Origin: Cereibacter ovatus
Lineage (GTDB): Bacteria > Pseudomonadota > Alphaproteobacteria > Rhodobacterales > Rhodobacteraceae
Assembly: GCF_900207575.1 (NCBI RefSeq)
Contig: NZ_OAOQ01000016.1
Span: 1 to 64,000, forward strand
Direction of reading: 5' to 3'
DNA: 64,000 nucleotides
Position 1 is the first letter of the stretch, and each line of letters opens with the position of its first letter. Below are positions 1 through 7,636 of the stretch, in pieces. A program made the position numbers and the translations under genes. Below the pieces are notes generated by a model, which saw only the letters and a list, made by a program, of their open reading frames with translations, was not told where the DNA came from and searched no databases.

Positions 1-85
1 TCTCCCGACGCGTCAGGCCGCTGCTCAGCGCAAGCCGCACCGCTTCACGCCGAAACTCCGGCGTCGGTCTGTTCCCGTTCCCCAT
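1..85 (-). mobile_element. IS3-family transposase OrfA, N-terminal fragment
   Basis: Reading leftwards from an ATG at 85, the frame starts MGNGNRPTPEFRREAVRLAL and continues SSGLTRRE to the window edge. This is the usual beginning of IS3-group OrfA proteins: a TPEFRREAVRLA segment followed by the LTRRE start of a helix-turn-helix that binds the IS ends. Only about 28 residues are present, so neither OrfB nor the far end of the element can be seen. A GAGG lies about 9 nt upstream, inside the interrupted integrase gene, and may act as ribosome-binding site. Exact IS ends cannot be placed from one side. Confidence 0.75.
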
Positions 86-392
86 AGAACACCTCGACAT
101 TGAGATAAGCGCCGGCCTCCATGCGCGCATTCAGGTCGATGTGCTCGCGGTGCGCCCAAAGCCCGAGATGGACGAGGTCCGCAGCCTCGGCCGCCATGGT
201 GTCCGCCGAAATGGAGCGCGACCATCGCGACAGCGCCAGGGCGGTCGGATAGTAGGCCGGAGCACCAGCCTCGTCGACGACCGTTGCGAAGCGCTCGCCG
301 TCGCCAAGAACGAACCGCTGGACGCGATGAAAATACCGCTCTGTGGCAACTGGAACGTAAGGCAATCGACACACCTCTGCACGGAAGGGCAT
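86..392 (-). pseudogene. Tyrosine recombinase/integrase, N-terminal part cut by an IS
   Basis: The protein starts MPFRAEVCRLPYVP from the ATG at 392; an in-frame TTG at 425 is an alternative. It contains GERFATVVDEAG.PAYYPT, a W/R-rich stretch and HREHIDLNARMEAGAYL, matching the N-terminal region of plasmid and chromosomal phage-type integrases in which similar segments precede the core-binding domain. The catalytic R-H-R-Y domain is absent. The frame runs directly into the IS3 OrfA start at 85, so the gene was most likely broken by IS insertion near positions 85-100. It was probably a genomic-island integrase. The family call rests on remembered sequence patterns and is moderate. Confidence 0.55.
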
Positions 393-561
393 GGAATCCC
401 AGAGCCCTTTGCATTTAAAGAACAATCTCCGTCAAACTACCGGTGACTGCGGCATGTGTCGCATAATCAGTATTATGTAATTTAATCCATGAGACTTAAG
501 ACCGCCTTGATGCCGCTTCGGTCCTTGGGCTAATCCAAATTCAACCCAAGGAGCACGAACC

Positions 562-1272
562 ATGACCTTCGACCGCCGCATCAAGATCGCCCCGTCGATC
601 CTTTCCGCCGATTTCGCCAATTTCGGCGCCGAATGCCGCGCCATCGAGGCCCAGGGCTGCGACTGGGTCCATGTCGATGTGATGGACGGACATTTCGTGC
701 CGAACCTGACCTTCGGCCCCGCGACCTGCGCCGCGATCCGGCCGCATATCAAGGGCGTGATGGATGTCCATCTGATGATCGCCCCGGTCGATCCCTATAT
801 CGAAGCCTTTGCCGCCGCCGGCGCCGATGTCATCACCGCCCATCTCGAAGCCGGCCCCCATGTCCATCGCACGCTTCAGGCGATCCGCGGAACCGGCCGC
901 AAGGCTGGCCTTGCGCTGAACCCCGGCACGCCGATCGGCGCGGTTGAACATCTGCTGGATCTGCTGGATCTGGTCTGCGTGATGACCGTGAACCCCGGCT
1001 TCGGCGGGCAGAAATTCATTGAAAGCCAAGTGGACAAGGTCCGCGCGCTGCGGGCGATGATCGGCGACCGCCCGATCCATATCGAGATCGACGGCGGCGT
1101 GACGCCCGAGACCGCGCCCTTGGTCGTGGCGGCGGGCGCCGACGTGCTGGTGGCGGGCTCGGCCGTGTTCAAGGGTGGCTCGGTGGACAATCCCGCGCCC
1201 TACGGCGCGAATATCCGCGCGATCCGCACCGCGGCCGAGGCCGCGCTTGCCCACCAGTTCGCCGCGAAATAA
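562..1272 (+). CDS. rpe: Ribulose-phosphate 3-epimerase
   Basis: Interconverts D-ribulose 5-phosphate and D-xylulose 5-phosphate in the cytosol, serving the pentose phosphate and Calvin cycles. The 236-residue TIM barrel has the family signatures: APSILSADF at 10-18, HVDVMDGHFVPN with metal ligands H37 and D39, VHLMI with H70, the NPGFGGQ phosphate loop at 144-150, and EIDGGV with catalytic D177. The C terminus is slightly longer than in E. coli (about 225 residues). The ATG at 562 follows AAGGAG by 9 nt. It stands alone, convergent with the FAD oxidoreductase and separated from it by a perfect hairpin. Confidence 0.96.
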   Translation: MTFDRRIKIAPSILSADFANFGAECRAIEAQGCDWVHVDVMDGHFVPNLTFGPATCAAIRPHIKGVMDVHLMIAPVDPYIEAFAAAGADVITAHLEAGPHVHRTLQAIRGTGRKAGLALNPGTPIGAVEHLLDLLDLVCVMTVNPGFGGQKFIESQVDKVRALRAMIGDRPIHIEIDGGVTPETAPLVVAAGADVLVAGSAVFKGGSVDNPAPYGANIRAIRTAAEAALAHQFAAK

Positions 1273-1287
1273 GTCTGGATGCATCGA

Positions 1288-1316
1288 CGAAACCCCTTTT
1301 ACAACAAGGGGTTTCG
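1288..1316. terminator. Convergent-gene hairpin terminator
   Basis: An 11-bp perfect stem (CGAAACCCCTT/AAGGGGTTTCG) with a 7-nt loop lies 15 nt after the rpe stop and 22 nt beyond the end of the convergent oxidoreductase gene. There is no strong U tract on either side. It probably ends transcription in both directions. Confidence 0.6.
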
Positions 1317-1337
1317 CCAGCATCCTGATAAACGGGA

Positions 1338-2522
1338 TCAGACCACCGCGCGTTCGCGGAACGGCTGCCCCCTCAAGACGCGCGTGACAGAAAGATCTGA
1401 CAGATCAAGGCTTTGCCAGCCGCCGCTCAACAGATGCTCGGCAATCCCGCGCCCGACCGCAGGCGCCTGTTGCAGCCCATGGCCGGAAAACCCGTTCATC
1501 AGAAACAGGTTGGGCATGTCAGGATGCGGCCCGAGAATCGCGTTCTGATCCAACGTGTTATAGGCGTAATGCCCCACCCAGTGGCGCACGACCTTGACCG
1601 CGTCAAAGCCCGGGGCACGGGCGTAAAGCTGTTCCCAGATCACGTCTTCGAACAGGTGAAGATCGGGCTCGAAGTCATTGGGATCACAGGGGCCATCGGT
1701 CTCGGGAACGGTCGCGGTGATCCAGTGGCTGCCACGTTCGGGGCGCAGGTAGAAGCCTCGGTCCACCAGCAGCGGCGCATCGGGGTGGCGGGCATTCGGC
1801 GCATCGATCACGAACACCGTGCGCTTGCGCGGCTCGACCGGCAACGGCAGGCCCGCCATGGCCATGATCTCGGCCGCGCGGGTGCCGGCGGCATTGATCG
1901 CCGCCCCACAGGCAATCCTCTCGCCCGAGGCCAGTTGCACCGCGCGCACCCTGCCCGCTTCGACCGCCAGTCCGGTCACCGTATCGCGCAGAAATTCGGC
2001 CCCCTGCGCCTTCGCTGCGGCACGCAAGCCATTGAGAAGGCCCATATTATCAAACCACCCCTCGTCGCGCGGCCCGAATGAGCCCGCCACGAGATCCGAG
2101 GTCTCAAGCCACGGAAACCGCTGTTTCAAGGCCGCCGGCGACAGGATTTCCGTTGCGGCCCCCAAGGCGCGCTGCATCTGCGCAACTTCAGACAGGATCG
2201 CGGCGCCGTCTTCGCTGCCGGTCAGGAACAGATAGCCGTTTTCGGTGAATCCCAAAGAGCCGATCCCGACATCCAGCCCAAGGCTGGCGCGGAAATCGCG
2301 GATGAAGCCGATGCCAAAGCGCGAGATGGCGACATTGACCGGCGTGGTGAACTGCATCCGGATCGAAGCCACCGACAGCGCCGTGGACGCCCGCGCAAAG
2401 CTGGTGTCGCGTTCGACCACCACGACACGCAGGCCGGGCTGCATCCGGGTCAGCCAGAAGGCGGCCGACGCCCCCATGACCGCCCCGCCGATCACCACCA
2501 CATCCGCCGTCCGCCCACCCAT
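1338..2522 (-). CDS. FAD-dependent oxidoreductase (DAO/sarcosine oxidase-like)
   Basis: A 394-residue flavoprotein of the D-amino-acid/glycine/sarcosine oxidase (DAO) fold. The N terminus carries the Rossmann FAD motif VVVIGGAVMGASAAFWL at about 8-24, followed by an acidic residue-ending strand (VVVVERD). The C terminus has GFSGHGLQQAP at 344-354, the flavin-contacting segment of this family. There is no signal peptide. These enzymes usually oxidise secondary amines or N-methyl amino acids, but substrate cannot be read from the sequence. No transporter or partner subunits lie beside it. The ATG follows a weak GGCAGGG site. Confidence 0.85.
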   Translation of the reverse strand: MGGRTADVVVIGGAVMGASAAFWLTRMQPGLRVVVVERDTSFARASTALSVASIRMQFTTPVNVAISRFGIGFIRDFRASLGLDVGIGSLGFTENGYLFLTGSEDGAAILSEVAQMQRALGAATEILSPAALKQRFPWLETSDLVAGSFGPRDEGWFDNMGLLNGLRAAAKAQGAEFLRDTVTGLAVEAGRVRAVQLASGERIACGAAINAAGTRAAEIMAMAGLPLPVEPRKRTVFVIDAPNARHPDAPLLVDRGFYLRPERGSHWITATVPETDGPCDPNDFEPDLHLFEDVIWEQLYARAPGFDAVKVVRHWVGHYAYNTLDQNAILGPHPDMPNLFLMNGFSGHGLQQAPAVGRGIAEHLLSGGWQSLDLSDLSVTRVLRGQPFRERAVV

Positions 2523-2697
2523 GCGCCCTGCCCCCGCTGTTTTGCGAAATGCTAGATCAGGCGTGCGACACCTGCCAGATGCGGCGCGAAAAATGCCAGC
2601 AACACGGGATGGTTGACCCGAACCATGCCTGCGGACCGGGCACCGCGCGGGGCAAATGGCGCAACCCTGTCAACGATGCCCCGATCGCGCCCTTGCG

Positions 2698-2735
2698 GAA
2701 AAGAAAACGGCGCGTCCCCGAAAGGTCGCGCCGTT
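2698..2735 (-). terminator. Rho-independent terminator of rpsB-tsf
   Basis: On the minus strand a 9-bp stem (AACGGCGCG/CGCGCCGTT) is followed by TTTTCTTTT, 20 nt past the tsf stop codon. This is a textbook intrinsic terminator for the rpsB-tsf operon. Confidence 0.88.
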
Positions 2736-2754
2736 GCAAAGGATGTCGGACGGA

Positions 2755-3651
2755 TCAGCCCGCGAGGGTCTTGGCGACCTCGGCCGCGAAATCCTCTTTC
2801 TCTTTCTCGATGCCTTCGCCCACGGCCATGCGGATGAAGCCCGTGATCTCGACGCCGGCCTGTTTCGCGGCTTCGGCCACGGTCAGGTCGGGGTTGATGA
2901 CGAACTTCTGGCCAAGCAGAGTGTTCTCTTCAAGGAACTTCTTCATCCGGCCGGGGATGATGTTGTTCTCGATCACCGCATCGGGCTTCGGCTTGGCCGA
3001 GGCGGCGTTCTCTTCCAGCGCCTTCTGGGTCTGGACGGTGCGCTCGCGTTCGACCACGGCGGGGTCAAGATCGGCTTCCGACAGGGCCATCGGCGCGGTC
3101 GCGGCGATATGCATGGCGATCTGCTTGGCGATGCCGTTGTCGGTGCCTTTCACGGCAACCAGAACGCCGATCTTGCCCAGACCGTCGGTGGCCGCGTTGT
3201 GGACATAGGCCGCAACCGAATCGCCCGAGATCTTGGCCATCCGGCGCAGGGTCATGTTTTCGCCGATCACGGCGATCGTCTCTTGCAGCGTGGTTTCGAC
3301 CGACTTGCCGGCCAGATCGGCGGCCTTCAGCGCGTCCACGTCATCGACCGACAGCGCGACCTTGGTGAAGGACATCACCATGCTCTGGAAATCGGCGTTC
3401 TTGGCCACGAAGTCGGTTTCCGAGTTCACCTCGACCGCGACGCCGACGCCACCTTCGACGCAGACGCCCACAAGGCCCTCGGCCGCGGTGCGGCCGGCCT
3501 TCTTGGCGGCTTTCGCCAGACCCTTGGTGCGCAGCCAGTCAACGGCGGCGTCCATGTTGCCATCGGTTTCGGTCAGCGCCTTCTTGGCGTCCATCATGCC
3601 TGCGCCGGTGGATTCGCGCAGTTCCTTCACCATCTGGGCGGTGATTGCCAT
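2755..3651 (-). CDS. tsf: Translation elongation factor Ts
   Basis: Guanine-nucleotide exchange factor that releases GDP from EF-Tu. The 298-residue protein starts [15 protein letters not shown] with the UBA-like N-terminal domain, contains MMDAKKAL, and has the diagnostic TDFVAKN at 79-85 that contacts EF-Tu. I chose the ATG at 3651, preceded by GAGGAG at 7 nt, over an upstream in-frame codon at 3666 because family members start at MAIT. It is second in the rpsB-tsf operon, 80 nt after rpsB, with a hairpin in the gap. Confidence 0.97.
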   Translation of the reverse strand: MAITAQMVKELRESTGAGMMDAKKALTETDGNMDAAVDWLRTKGLAKAAKKAGRTAAEGLVGVCVEGGVGVAVEVNSETDFVAKNADFQSMVMSFTKVALSVDDVDALKAADLAGKSVETTLQETIAVIGENMTLRRMAKISGDSVAAYVHNAATDGLGKIGVLVAVKGTDNGIAKQIAMHIAATAPMALSEADLDPAVVERERTVQTQKALEENAASAKPKPDAVIENNIIPGRMKKFLEENTLLGQKFVINPDLTVAEAAKQAGVEITGFIRMAVGEGIEKEKEDFAAEVAKTLAG

Positions 3652-3680
3652 TGCGGCTCTCCTCACTGAATTGCCAAAGC

Positions 3681-3707
3681 CCGGGCGGGGGAGTTACCCC
3701 CGTCCGG
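3681..3707 (-). other. rpsB-tsf intercistronic hairpin
   Basis: An 11-bp stem with one mismatch (CCGGGCGGGGG against CCCCCGTCCGG, loop AGTTA) fills most of the space between rpsB and tsf. There is no U tract, so it is more likely a processing or partial-attenuation element that sets the S2:EF-Ts ratio than a full terminator. Confidence 0.45.
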
Positions 3708-3731
3708 TAACGGGATTGCGACGGGCGCCGT

Positions 3732-4487
3732 TCAGGCGCCGAGGGTTTCTTCCTCGGGGGCCACGTCCAGCGCGCCGAGGTCGATGCCGGCCGCACCCAT
3801 CTGGGCGCTCATGCCGTCCAGCGCCGCACGCGAGACGAGGTCGCAATAAAGCGCGATCGCACGGGCGGCGTCGTCGTTGCCCGGGATCACATAGTCCACG
3901 CCCTTCGGCGAGCAGTTGGTGTCGACCACAGCCACCACCGGAATGCCCAGCTTCTGCGCTTCGAGGATGGCGAGGTCTTCCTTGCCCACGTCGATGATGA
4001 AGATCAGGTCCGGGGTGCCGCCCATTTCACGGATGCCGCCCAGCGAAGCCTGAAGCTTCTGCTGTTCGCGTTCCATGTTCAGACGTTCTTTCTTGGTCAG
4101 GCCTTCGGCGCCATGGGCGAGCAGTTCGTCCAGATTCTTCAGGCGCTGGATCGACTGCGAGACGGTCTTCCAGTTGGTCAGCGTGCCGCCCAGCCAGCGG
4201 TGGTTCATGTAGTGCTGGGCGCATTTCTCGGCGGCGTCCGCGATCGGCTTCTGGGCCTGACGCTTGGTGCCGACGAACAGGATGCGGCCGCCTTTGGCCA
4301 CGGTGTCGCGCACGACCTTCAGCGCCTGGTCCAGCATCGGGACGGTCTGGGTCAGGTCGACGATGTGGATGCCGTTGCGGTCACCGTAGATGAACTCTGC
4401 CATCTTCGGGTTCCAGCGAGCGGTCTGGTGGCCGTAGTGAACGCCAGCTTCAAGCAGCTGACGCATGGAAAACTCGGGGAGCGCCAT
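3732..4487 (-). CDS. rpsB: 30S ribosomal protein S2
   Basis: Component of the 30S head-platform junction, needed for S1 binding. The 251-residue protein starts [20 protein letters not shown], the universal S2 opening, followed by [19 protein letters not shown]-like and FVGTKRQAQ motifs, the [13 protein letters not shown] block and the C-terminal IPGNDDA segment. I placed the start at 4487; the in-frame ATG two codons upstream (4493) and a longer frame to 4538 are less likely. GGA lies about 10 nt upstream. Divergent from psuG, first gene of rpsB-tsf. Confidence 0.96.
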   Translation of the reverse strand: MALPEFSMRQLLEAGVHYGHQTARWNPKMAEFIYGDRNGIHIVDLTQTVPMLDQALKVVRDTVAKGGRILFVGTKRQAQKPIADAAEKCAQHYMNHRWLGGTLTNWKTVSQSIQRLKNLDELLAHGAEGLTKKERLNMEREQQKLQASLGGIREMGGTPDLIFIIDVGKEDLAILEAQKLGIPVVAVVDTNCSPKGVDYVIPGNDDAARAIALYCDLVSRAALDGMSAQMGAAGIDLGALDVAPEEETLGA

Positions 4488-4634
4488 GTCCATGTCCTTT
4501 CCGGTTTGCGCCTCGGCGAAGCCGCTCAGGGTATGCACCCCAACCGGAGGACCGTCGGGGATGTCTCTCCCGAAGGCCCAAGGCTTCGCCTGTGAAGTGC
4601 GCCGCCTTTATAGCCCCGCCGAACGGATTGCAAG
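4488..4634 (-). promoter_or_regulatory. rpsB promoter and about 110-nt leader
   Basis: On the minus strand CTTGCA (4629-4634) is separated by 16 nt from TATAAA (4607-4612), giving a predicted start near 4600 and a leader of about 110 nt. The leader holds two possible hairpins, CGAAG..CTTCG (about 4565-4585) and CCCC(GA)..(TT)GGGG (about 4532-4560). Ribosomal-protein leaders often bind their own product, but no known S2-binding motif is recognised here. The remaining bases up to psuG at 4805 show no gene. Confidence 0.5.
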
Positions 4635-4804
4635 GGCCTCGCGGCTGTCGGCGGGATTCGGTTCAAATGCCAGCCATCGCTTGCCCTGCGCCGGCCAAGG
4701 CGTCATCTAGCATCATGGGCCTGCCCGACACTTTCGCGGTGGCGGCTTGTCCATGTCAGCCGCGGCCCGCGCCGCCGATGTCTCAGGAAAGCCGGAAGAA
4801 GACC

Positions 4805-5719
4805 ATGACCACCGCCCCCCTCGCCCTGCATCCCGAAGTGGCCGACGCGCTGGCCGAAGGCCGGCCTGTGGTCGCGCTTGAATCCACCATCATCACCCAT
4901 GGGATGCCCTATCCGCAAAACGTGAGCACCGCCCGCGCGGTCGAGGCGGCGGTGCGTTCTGAAGGGGCGGTGCCCGCCACCATCGCGGTGATGGGCGGCC
5001 AGATCCGGGTCGGGCTTGAGGATGGCGAACTGGAACGGCTGGCGCGCGCCGAAGAGGTGATGAAACTGTCGCGCGCGGATCTGGCTGTGTGCCTTGCCAG
5101 CGGAGCCATCGGCTCGACCACGGTCGCGGCCACCATGATCGCGGCGCGGCTGGCCGGCATCGCGACCTTTGCCACCGGGGGCATTGGCGGCGTGCATCGC
5201 GGCGCCGAACAAAGTTTCGACATCTCGGCCGACCTTCAGGAACTGGCACAGACCGCCGTCACCGTGGTTTCCGCCGGCGCCAAGGCGATCCTTGACCTTC
5301 CCAAGACCTTCGAGGTGCTGGAAACGCTGGGCGTGCCAGTGATCGCGGTCGGTCAGGACGAGATCCCGGCCTTCTGGTCGCGCCGTTCGGGGCTGAAGGC
5401 GCCGCTGCGTCTGGATACCCCCGAAGAGATCGCGGCCGCCCATCTGATGCGGGCGCGGCTGGGCCTGCCGGGGGGGCAACTGGTGGTGAACCCGATCCCG
5501 GCCGAGGCGCAGATCCCCGCCGACGAGGTCGAAGCCATCGTCACCCGCGCCATCCAGACCGCCGAGGCGCAGGGCGTGGCAGCGAAATCCGTGACGCCGT
5601 TTCTTCTGGACCTGATCTTCGATCTGACCGAGGGCCGATCGCTTCAGGCCAACAGCGCACTGGTGCTGTCAAATGCGCGCCTTGCCGCAAGGATCGCCGC
5701 GGCCATCGCAAAACGGTGA
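4805..5719 (+). CDS. psuG: Pseudouridine-5'-phosphate glycosidase
   Basis: Splits pseudouridine 5'-phosphate into uracil and ribose 5-phosphate, breaking the C-C glycosidic bond during RNA-pseudouridine salvage. The 304-residue protein shows the PsuG signature ALESTIITHGMP at 24-35 (with the conserved Glu at 26), IAVMGGQIRVGL, MKLSRADL at 86-93, ATGGIGGVHRG, and the GAKAILDLPKT segment that supplies the Schiff-base lysine. The ATG at 4805 follows a GAAGAAG-rich stretch; the open frame extends upstream to 4592 but without family similarity. The usual partner pseudouridine kinase (psuK) is not adjacent. Confidence 0.93.
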   Translation: MTTAPLALHPEVADALAEGRPVVALESTIITHGMPYPQNVSTARAVEAAVRSEGAVPATIAVMGGQIRVGLEDGELERLARAEEVMKLSRADLAVCLASGAIGSTTVAATMIAARLAGIATFATGGIGGVHRGAEQSFDISADLQELAQTAVTVVSAGAKAILDLPKTFEVLETLGVPVIAVGQDEIPAFWSRRSGLKAPLRLDTPEEIAAAHLMRARLGLPGGQLVVNPIPAEAQIPADEVEAIVTRAIQTAEAQGVAAKSVTPFLLDLIFDLTEGRSLQANSALVLSNARLAARIAAAIAKR

Positions 5720-5809
5720 CATTTTCGTGGAAGGACGCGGGCATGGCTGGCGTTCCGCCGCAGGGCGCGGCAATGCTTGGCCATCCTTGCAACGCCCGGG
5801 CCCCACGAC

Positions 5810-6538
5810 ATGACTGACATCCCGCCTCCTCACCACCGACGCCGCGGCCACCTGTTCGCGGGCTTGCGCGCCTCGTTCCTGACCGGGCTTGTGGTGATCC
5901 TGCCCATCGGCCTGACGATCTGGCTGATCTGGTCCGTGGTGGGCTGGATCGACGGCTGGGTGCTGCCCCTTGTGCCCGCGCCCTATCAGCCGGATTCGGT
6001 GCTGCGCCACTATTTGGGCGAGGACACGATCTGGAACGTCCGCGGCCTTGGTGTGGTGCTGTTTCTGGCCTTCACCATTCTGGTGGGCTGGATCGCCAAG
6101 GGGATGATCGGCCGTTCGCTGATCCGCATCGGCGAGCGGGTGGTGGACCGGATGCCGGTCGTGCGCTCGATCTACAACGGGTTGAAGCAGATCGCCGAGA
6201 CCGTCTTTGCCCAAAGCGAGACCAACTTTGAAAAGGTCTGCATGATCCAGTATCCGCGGCCGGGGATCTGGGCGCTGGGGTTCGTTTCAACCCGCGCCAA
6301 GGGCGAGATCGCCGACAAGCTGGGCCCGGACGAGATCCTGTCGGTGTTCCTGCCGACCACGCCCAACCCGACCTCGGGCTTTCTGCTGTATGTTCCGTCG
6401 CGTGATGTGATCCTGATGGACATGTCCATCGAGGAAGGCGCGAAACTGATCATCTCGGCGGGTCTGGTCGTCCCGCCGCCGCGGATGCCGGCGGCCGTGG
6501 CGGGGGATGCCCCGCCAAAGCCCCATGTCCTGCGCTGA
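5810..6538 (+). CDS. DUF502 family membrane protein
   Basis: A 242-residue inner-membrane protein of the DUF502 family, function unknown. It has two predicted transmembrane helices, about 21-46 (ASFLTGLVVILPIGL...) and 78-100 (GLGVVLFLAFTILVGW), followed by the conserved DRMPVVRSIYNGLKQ segment and a C-terminal soluble domain with VFLPTTPNPTSGFLL and a GAKLIISAG helix. The ATG at 5810 was chosen over a TTG at 5777; no clear Shine-Dalgarno is visible. It follows psuG on the same strand after 90 nt and may be co-transcribed. Confidence 0.88.
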   Translation: MTDIPPPHHRRRGHLFAGLRASFLTGLVVILPIGLTIWLIWSVVGWIDGWVLPLVPAPYQPDSVLRHYLGEDTIWNVRGLGVVLFLAFTILVGWIAKGMIGRSLIRIGERVVDRMPVVRSIYNGLKQIAETVFAQSETNFEKVCMIQYPRPGIWALGFVSTRAKGEIADKLGPDEILSVFLPTTPNPTSGFLLYVPSRDVILMDMSIEEGAKLIISAGLVVPPPRMPAAVAGDAPPKPHVLR

Positions 6539-6558
6539 CATTGCGCGCGGGCGGTCGG

Positions 6559-7332
6559 TTACAGCGCGGTCCAGCCACCATCGACGGAAATCGTGGTGCC
6601 GGTGATCTGCTCGGCCGCCCCCGAACACAGAAAGACCACCGTGCCGCCGATCTGCGCCGTGGTGGCGAACTGGCGCGAGGGCTGGCGTTGCAGCATCACT
6701 TCGCGGATCACGGTTTCGCGATCCATGTCATGCGCCTTCATCTGGTCGGGGATCTGCGCCTCGACCAGCGGCGTCAGGACATAGCCCGGACAGATCGCGT
6801 TGCAGGTGATGCCCTTGCCCGCAGTTTCCAGCGCCGTCACCTTGGTAAATCCCACGATGCCGTGCTTGGCCGCGACATAGGCCGATTTGTAGGGGCTGGC
6901 GGTCAGCCCATGCGCCGAGGCGATGTTGACGATCCGCCCCCAGCCCTTCGCCCGCATCCCCGGCAGCGCGGCCGCCGTGGTATGGAACGCCGAAGACAGG
7001 TTGATCGCGATGATCGCATCCCATTTGGCGATCGGAAACTCCTCGATCGCGGCGACATGCTGGATGCCGGCGTTGTTCACCAGAATGTCGCAGCCGCCGG
7101 CGGTCTCGATCAGCGCGCGGCAATCCTCGGCCTTCGACATGTCGGCGGGGATGTAGCGCACGGCCACGCCATGTTCGGCCGCAAGCCGCGCGGCCAACGC
7201 ATGATCCTCATCGCGGTCGGTGAAAGAGTTGATCACCACATCGGCACCGGCACGGGCCAGTTCCTCGGCGCAGCCGAGCCCGATGCCAGAGTTCGATCCG
7301 GTGACGATAGCCCTCTTGCCTTTCAGCGTCAT
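6559..7332 (-). CDS. bdhA: 3-hydroxybutyrate dehydrogenase (SDR)
   Basis: NAD-dependent oxidation of D-3-hydroxybutyrate to acetoacetate, linking polyhydroxybutyrate turnover to acetyl-CoA. A 257-residue classical short-chain dehydrogenase: TGSNSGIG at 11-18 binds cofactor, NNAG at 86-89, catalytic S139, Y152 and K156 (SAYVAAKHG). The HGLTASPYKSAYVAAKHG block, QIPDQ substrate-loop region and ISVDGGWTAL ending match the BdhA subfamily rather than acetoacetyl-CoA reductase. ATG 7332 follows GAGGAG by about 9 nt. Single gene, convergent with the DUF502 gene. Confidence 0.9.
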   Translation of the reverse strand: MTLKGKRAIVTGSNSGIGLGCAEELARAGADVVINSFTDRDEDHALAARLAAEHGVAVRYIPADMSKAEDCRALIETAGGCDILVNNAGIQHVAAIEEFPIAKWDAIIAINLSSAFHTTAAALPGMRAKGWGRIVNIASAHGLTASPYKSAYVAAKHGIVGFTKVTALETAGKGITCNAICPGYVLTPLVEAQIPDQMKAHDMDRETVIREVMLQRQPSRQFATTAQIGGTVVFLCSGAAEQITGTTISVDGGWTAL

Positions 7333-7445
7333 GGTCTTGCCTCTCCTCGTTCCTGCTGCGTCCAAGACCTAGCGTCCCGCGCGCCCGATGGCGAGACGGC
7401 ACGAAGGCGGCAGGGGTCGGGGGGCGTGTCATTCGCGAAGCGCGA

Positions 7446-7524
7446 ATAAAAAAGACGCCGGCGCTTTGCCGGCGTCAAGTCGTTGAGGCAGGTTTCATAC
7501 AGGCAAGAAACCTATCGAGCAGTA
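7446..7524 (-). ncRNA. Probable small RNA with own promoter and terminator
   Basis: On the minus strand a promoter (TTGGAC 7553-7558, 17-nt spacer, TATAAG 7530-7535) points to a start near 7524. About 80 nt downstream a 9-bp stem GACGCCGGC/GCCGGCGTC (7454-7476) is followed by TTTTTT (7448-7453). The RNA also contains a 6-bp hairpin GGTTTC/GAAACC (7491-7512). No ORF fits between promoter and terminator, and the flanking genes (bdhA, minus, starting at 7332; the binding protein, plus) cannot explain a minus-strand terminator here. I do not recognise a named sRNA family. Confidence 0.68.
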
Positions 7525-7529
7525 AGTCA

Positions 7530-7558
7530 CTTATACCGCCATCCTCGACGCTGTCCAA
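7530..7558 (-). promoter_or_regulatory. Sigma70-type promoter of the small RNA
   Basis: TTGGAC-N17-TATAAG read on the minus strand, close to consensus in both boxes. The first transcribed base should be near 7524. Confidence 0.65.
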
Positions 7559-7636
7559 GGTAAAAGTTTGAAATGCTTACCAAGCGCGTCTAAATCAGGC
7601 GATCCGATGACCGGCTTCCCAGGAGTTGTTGCCCGA

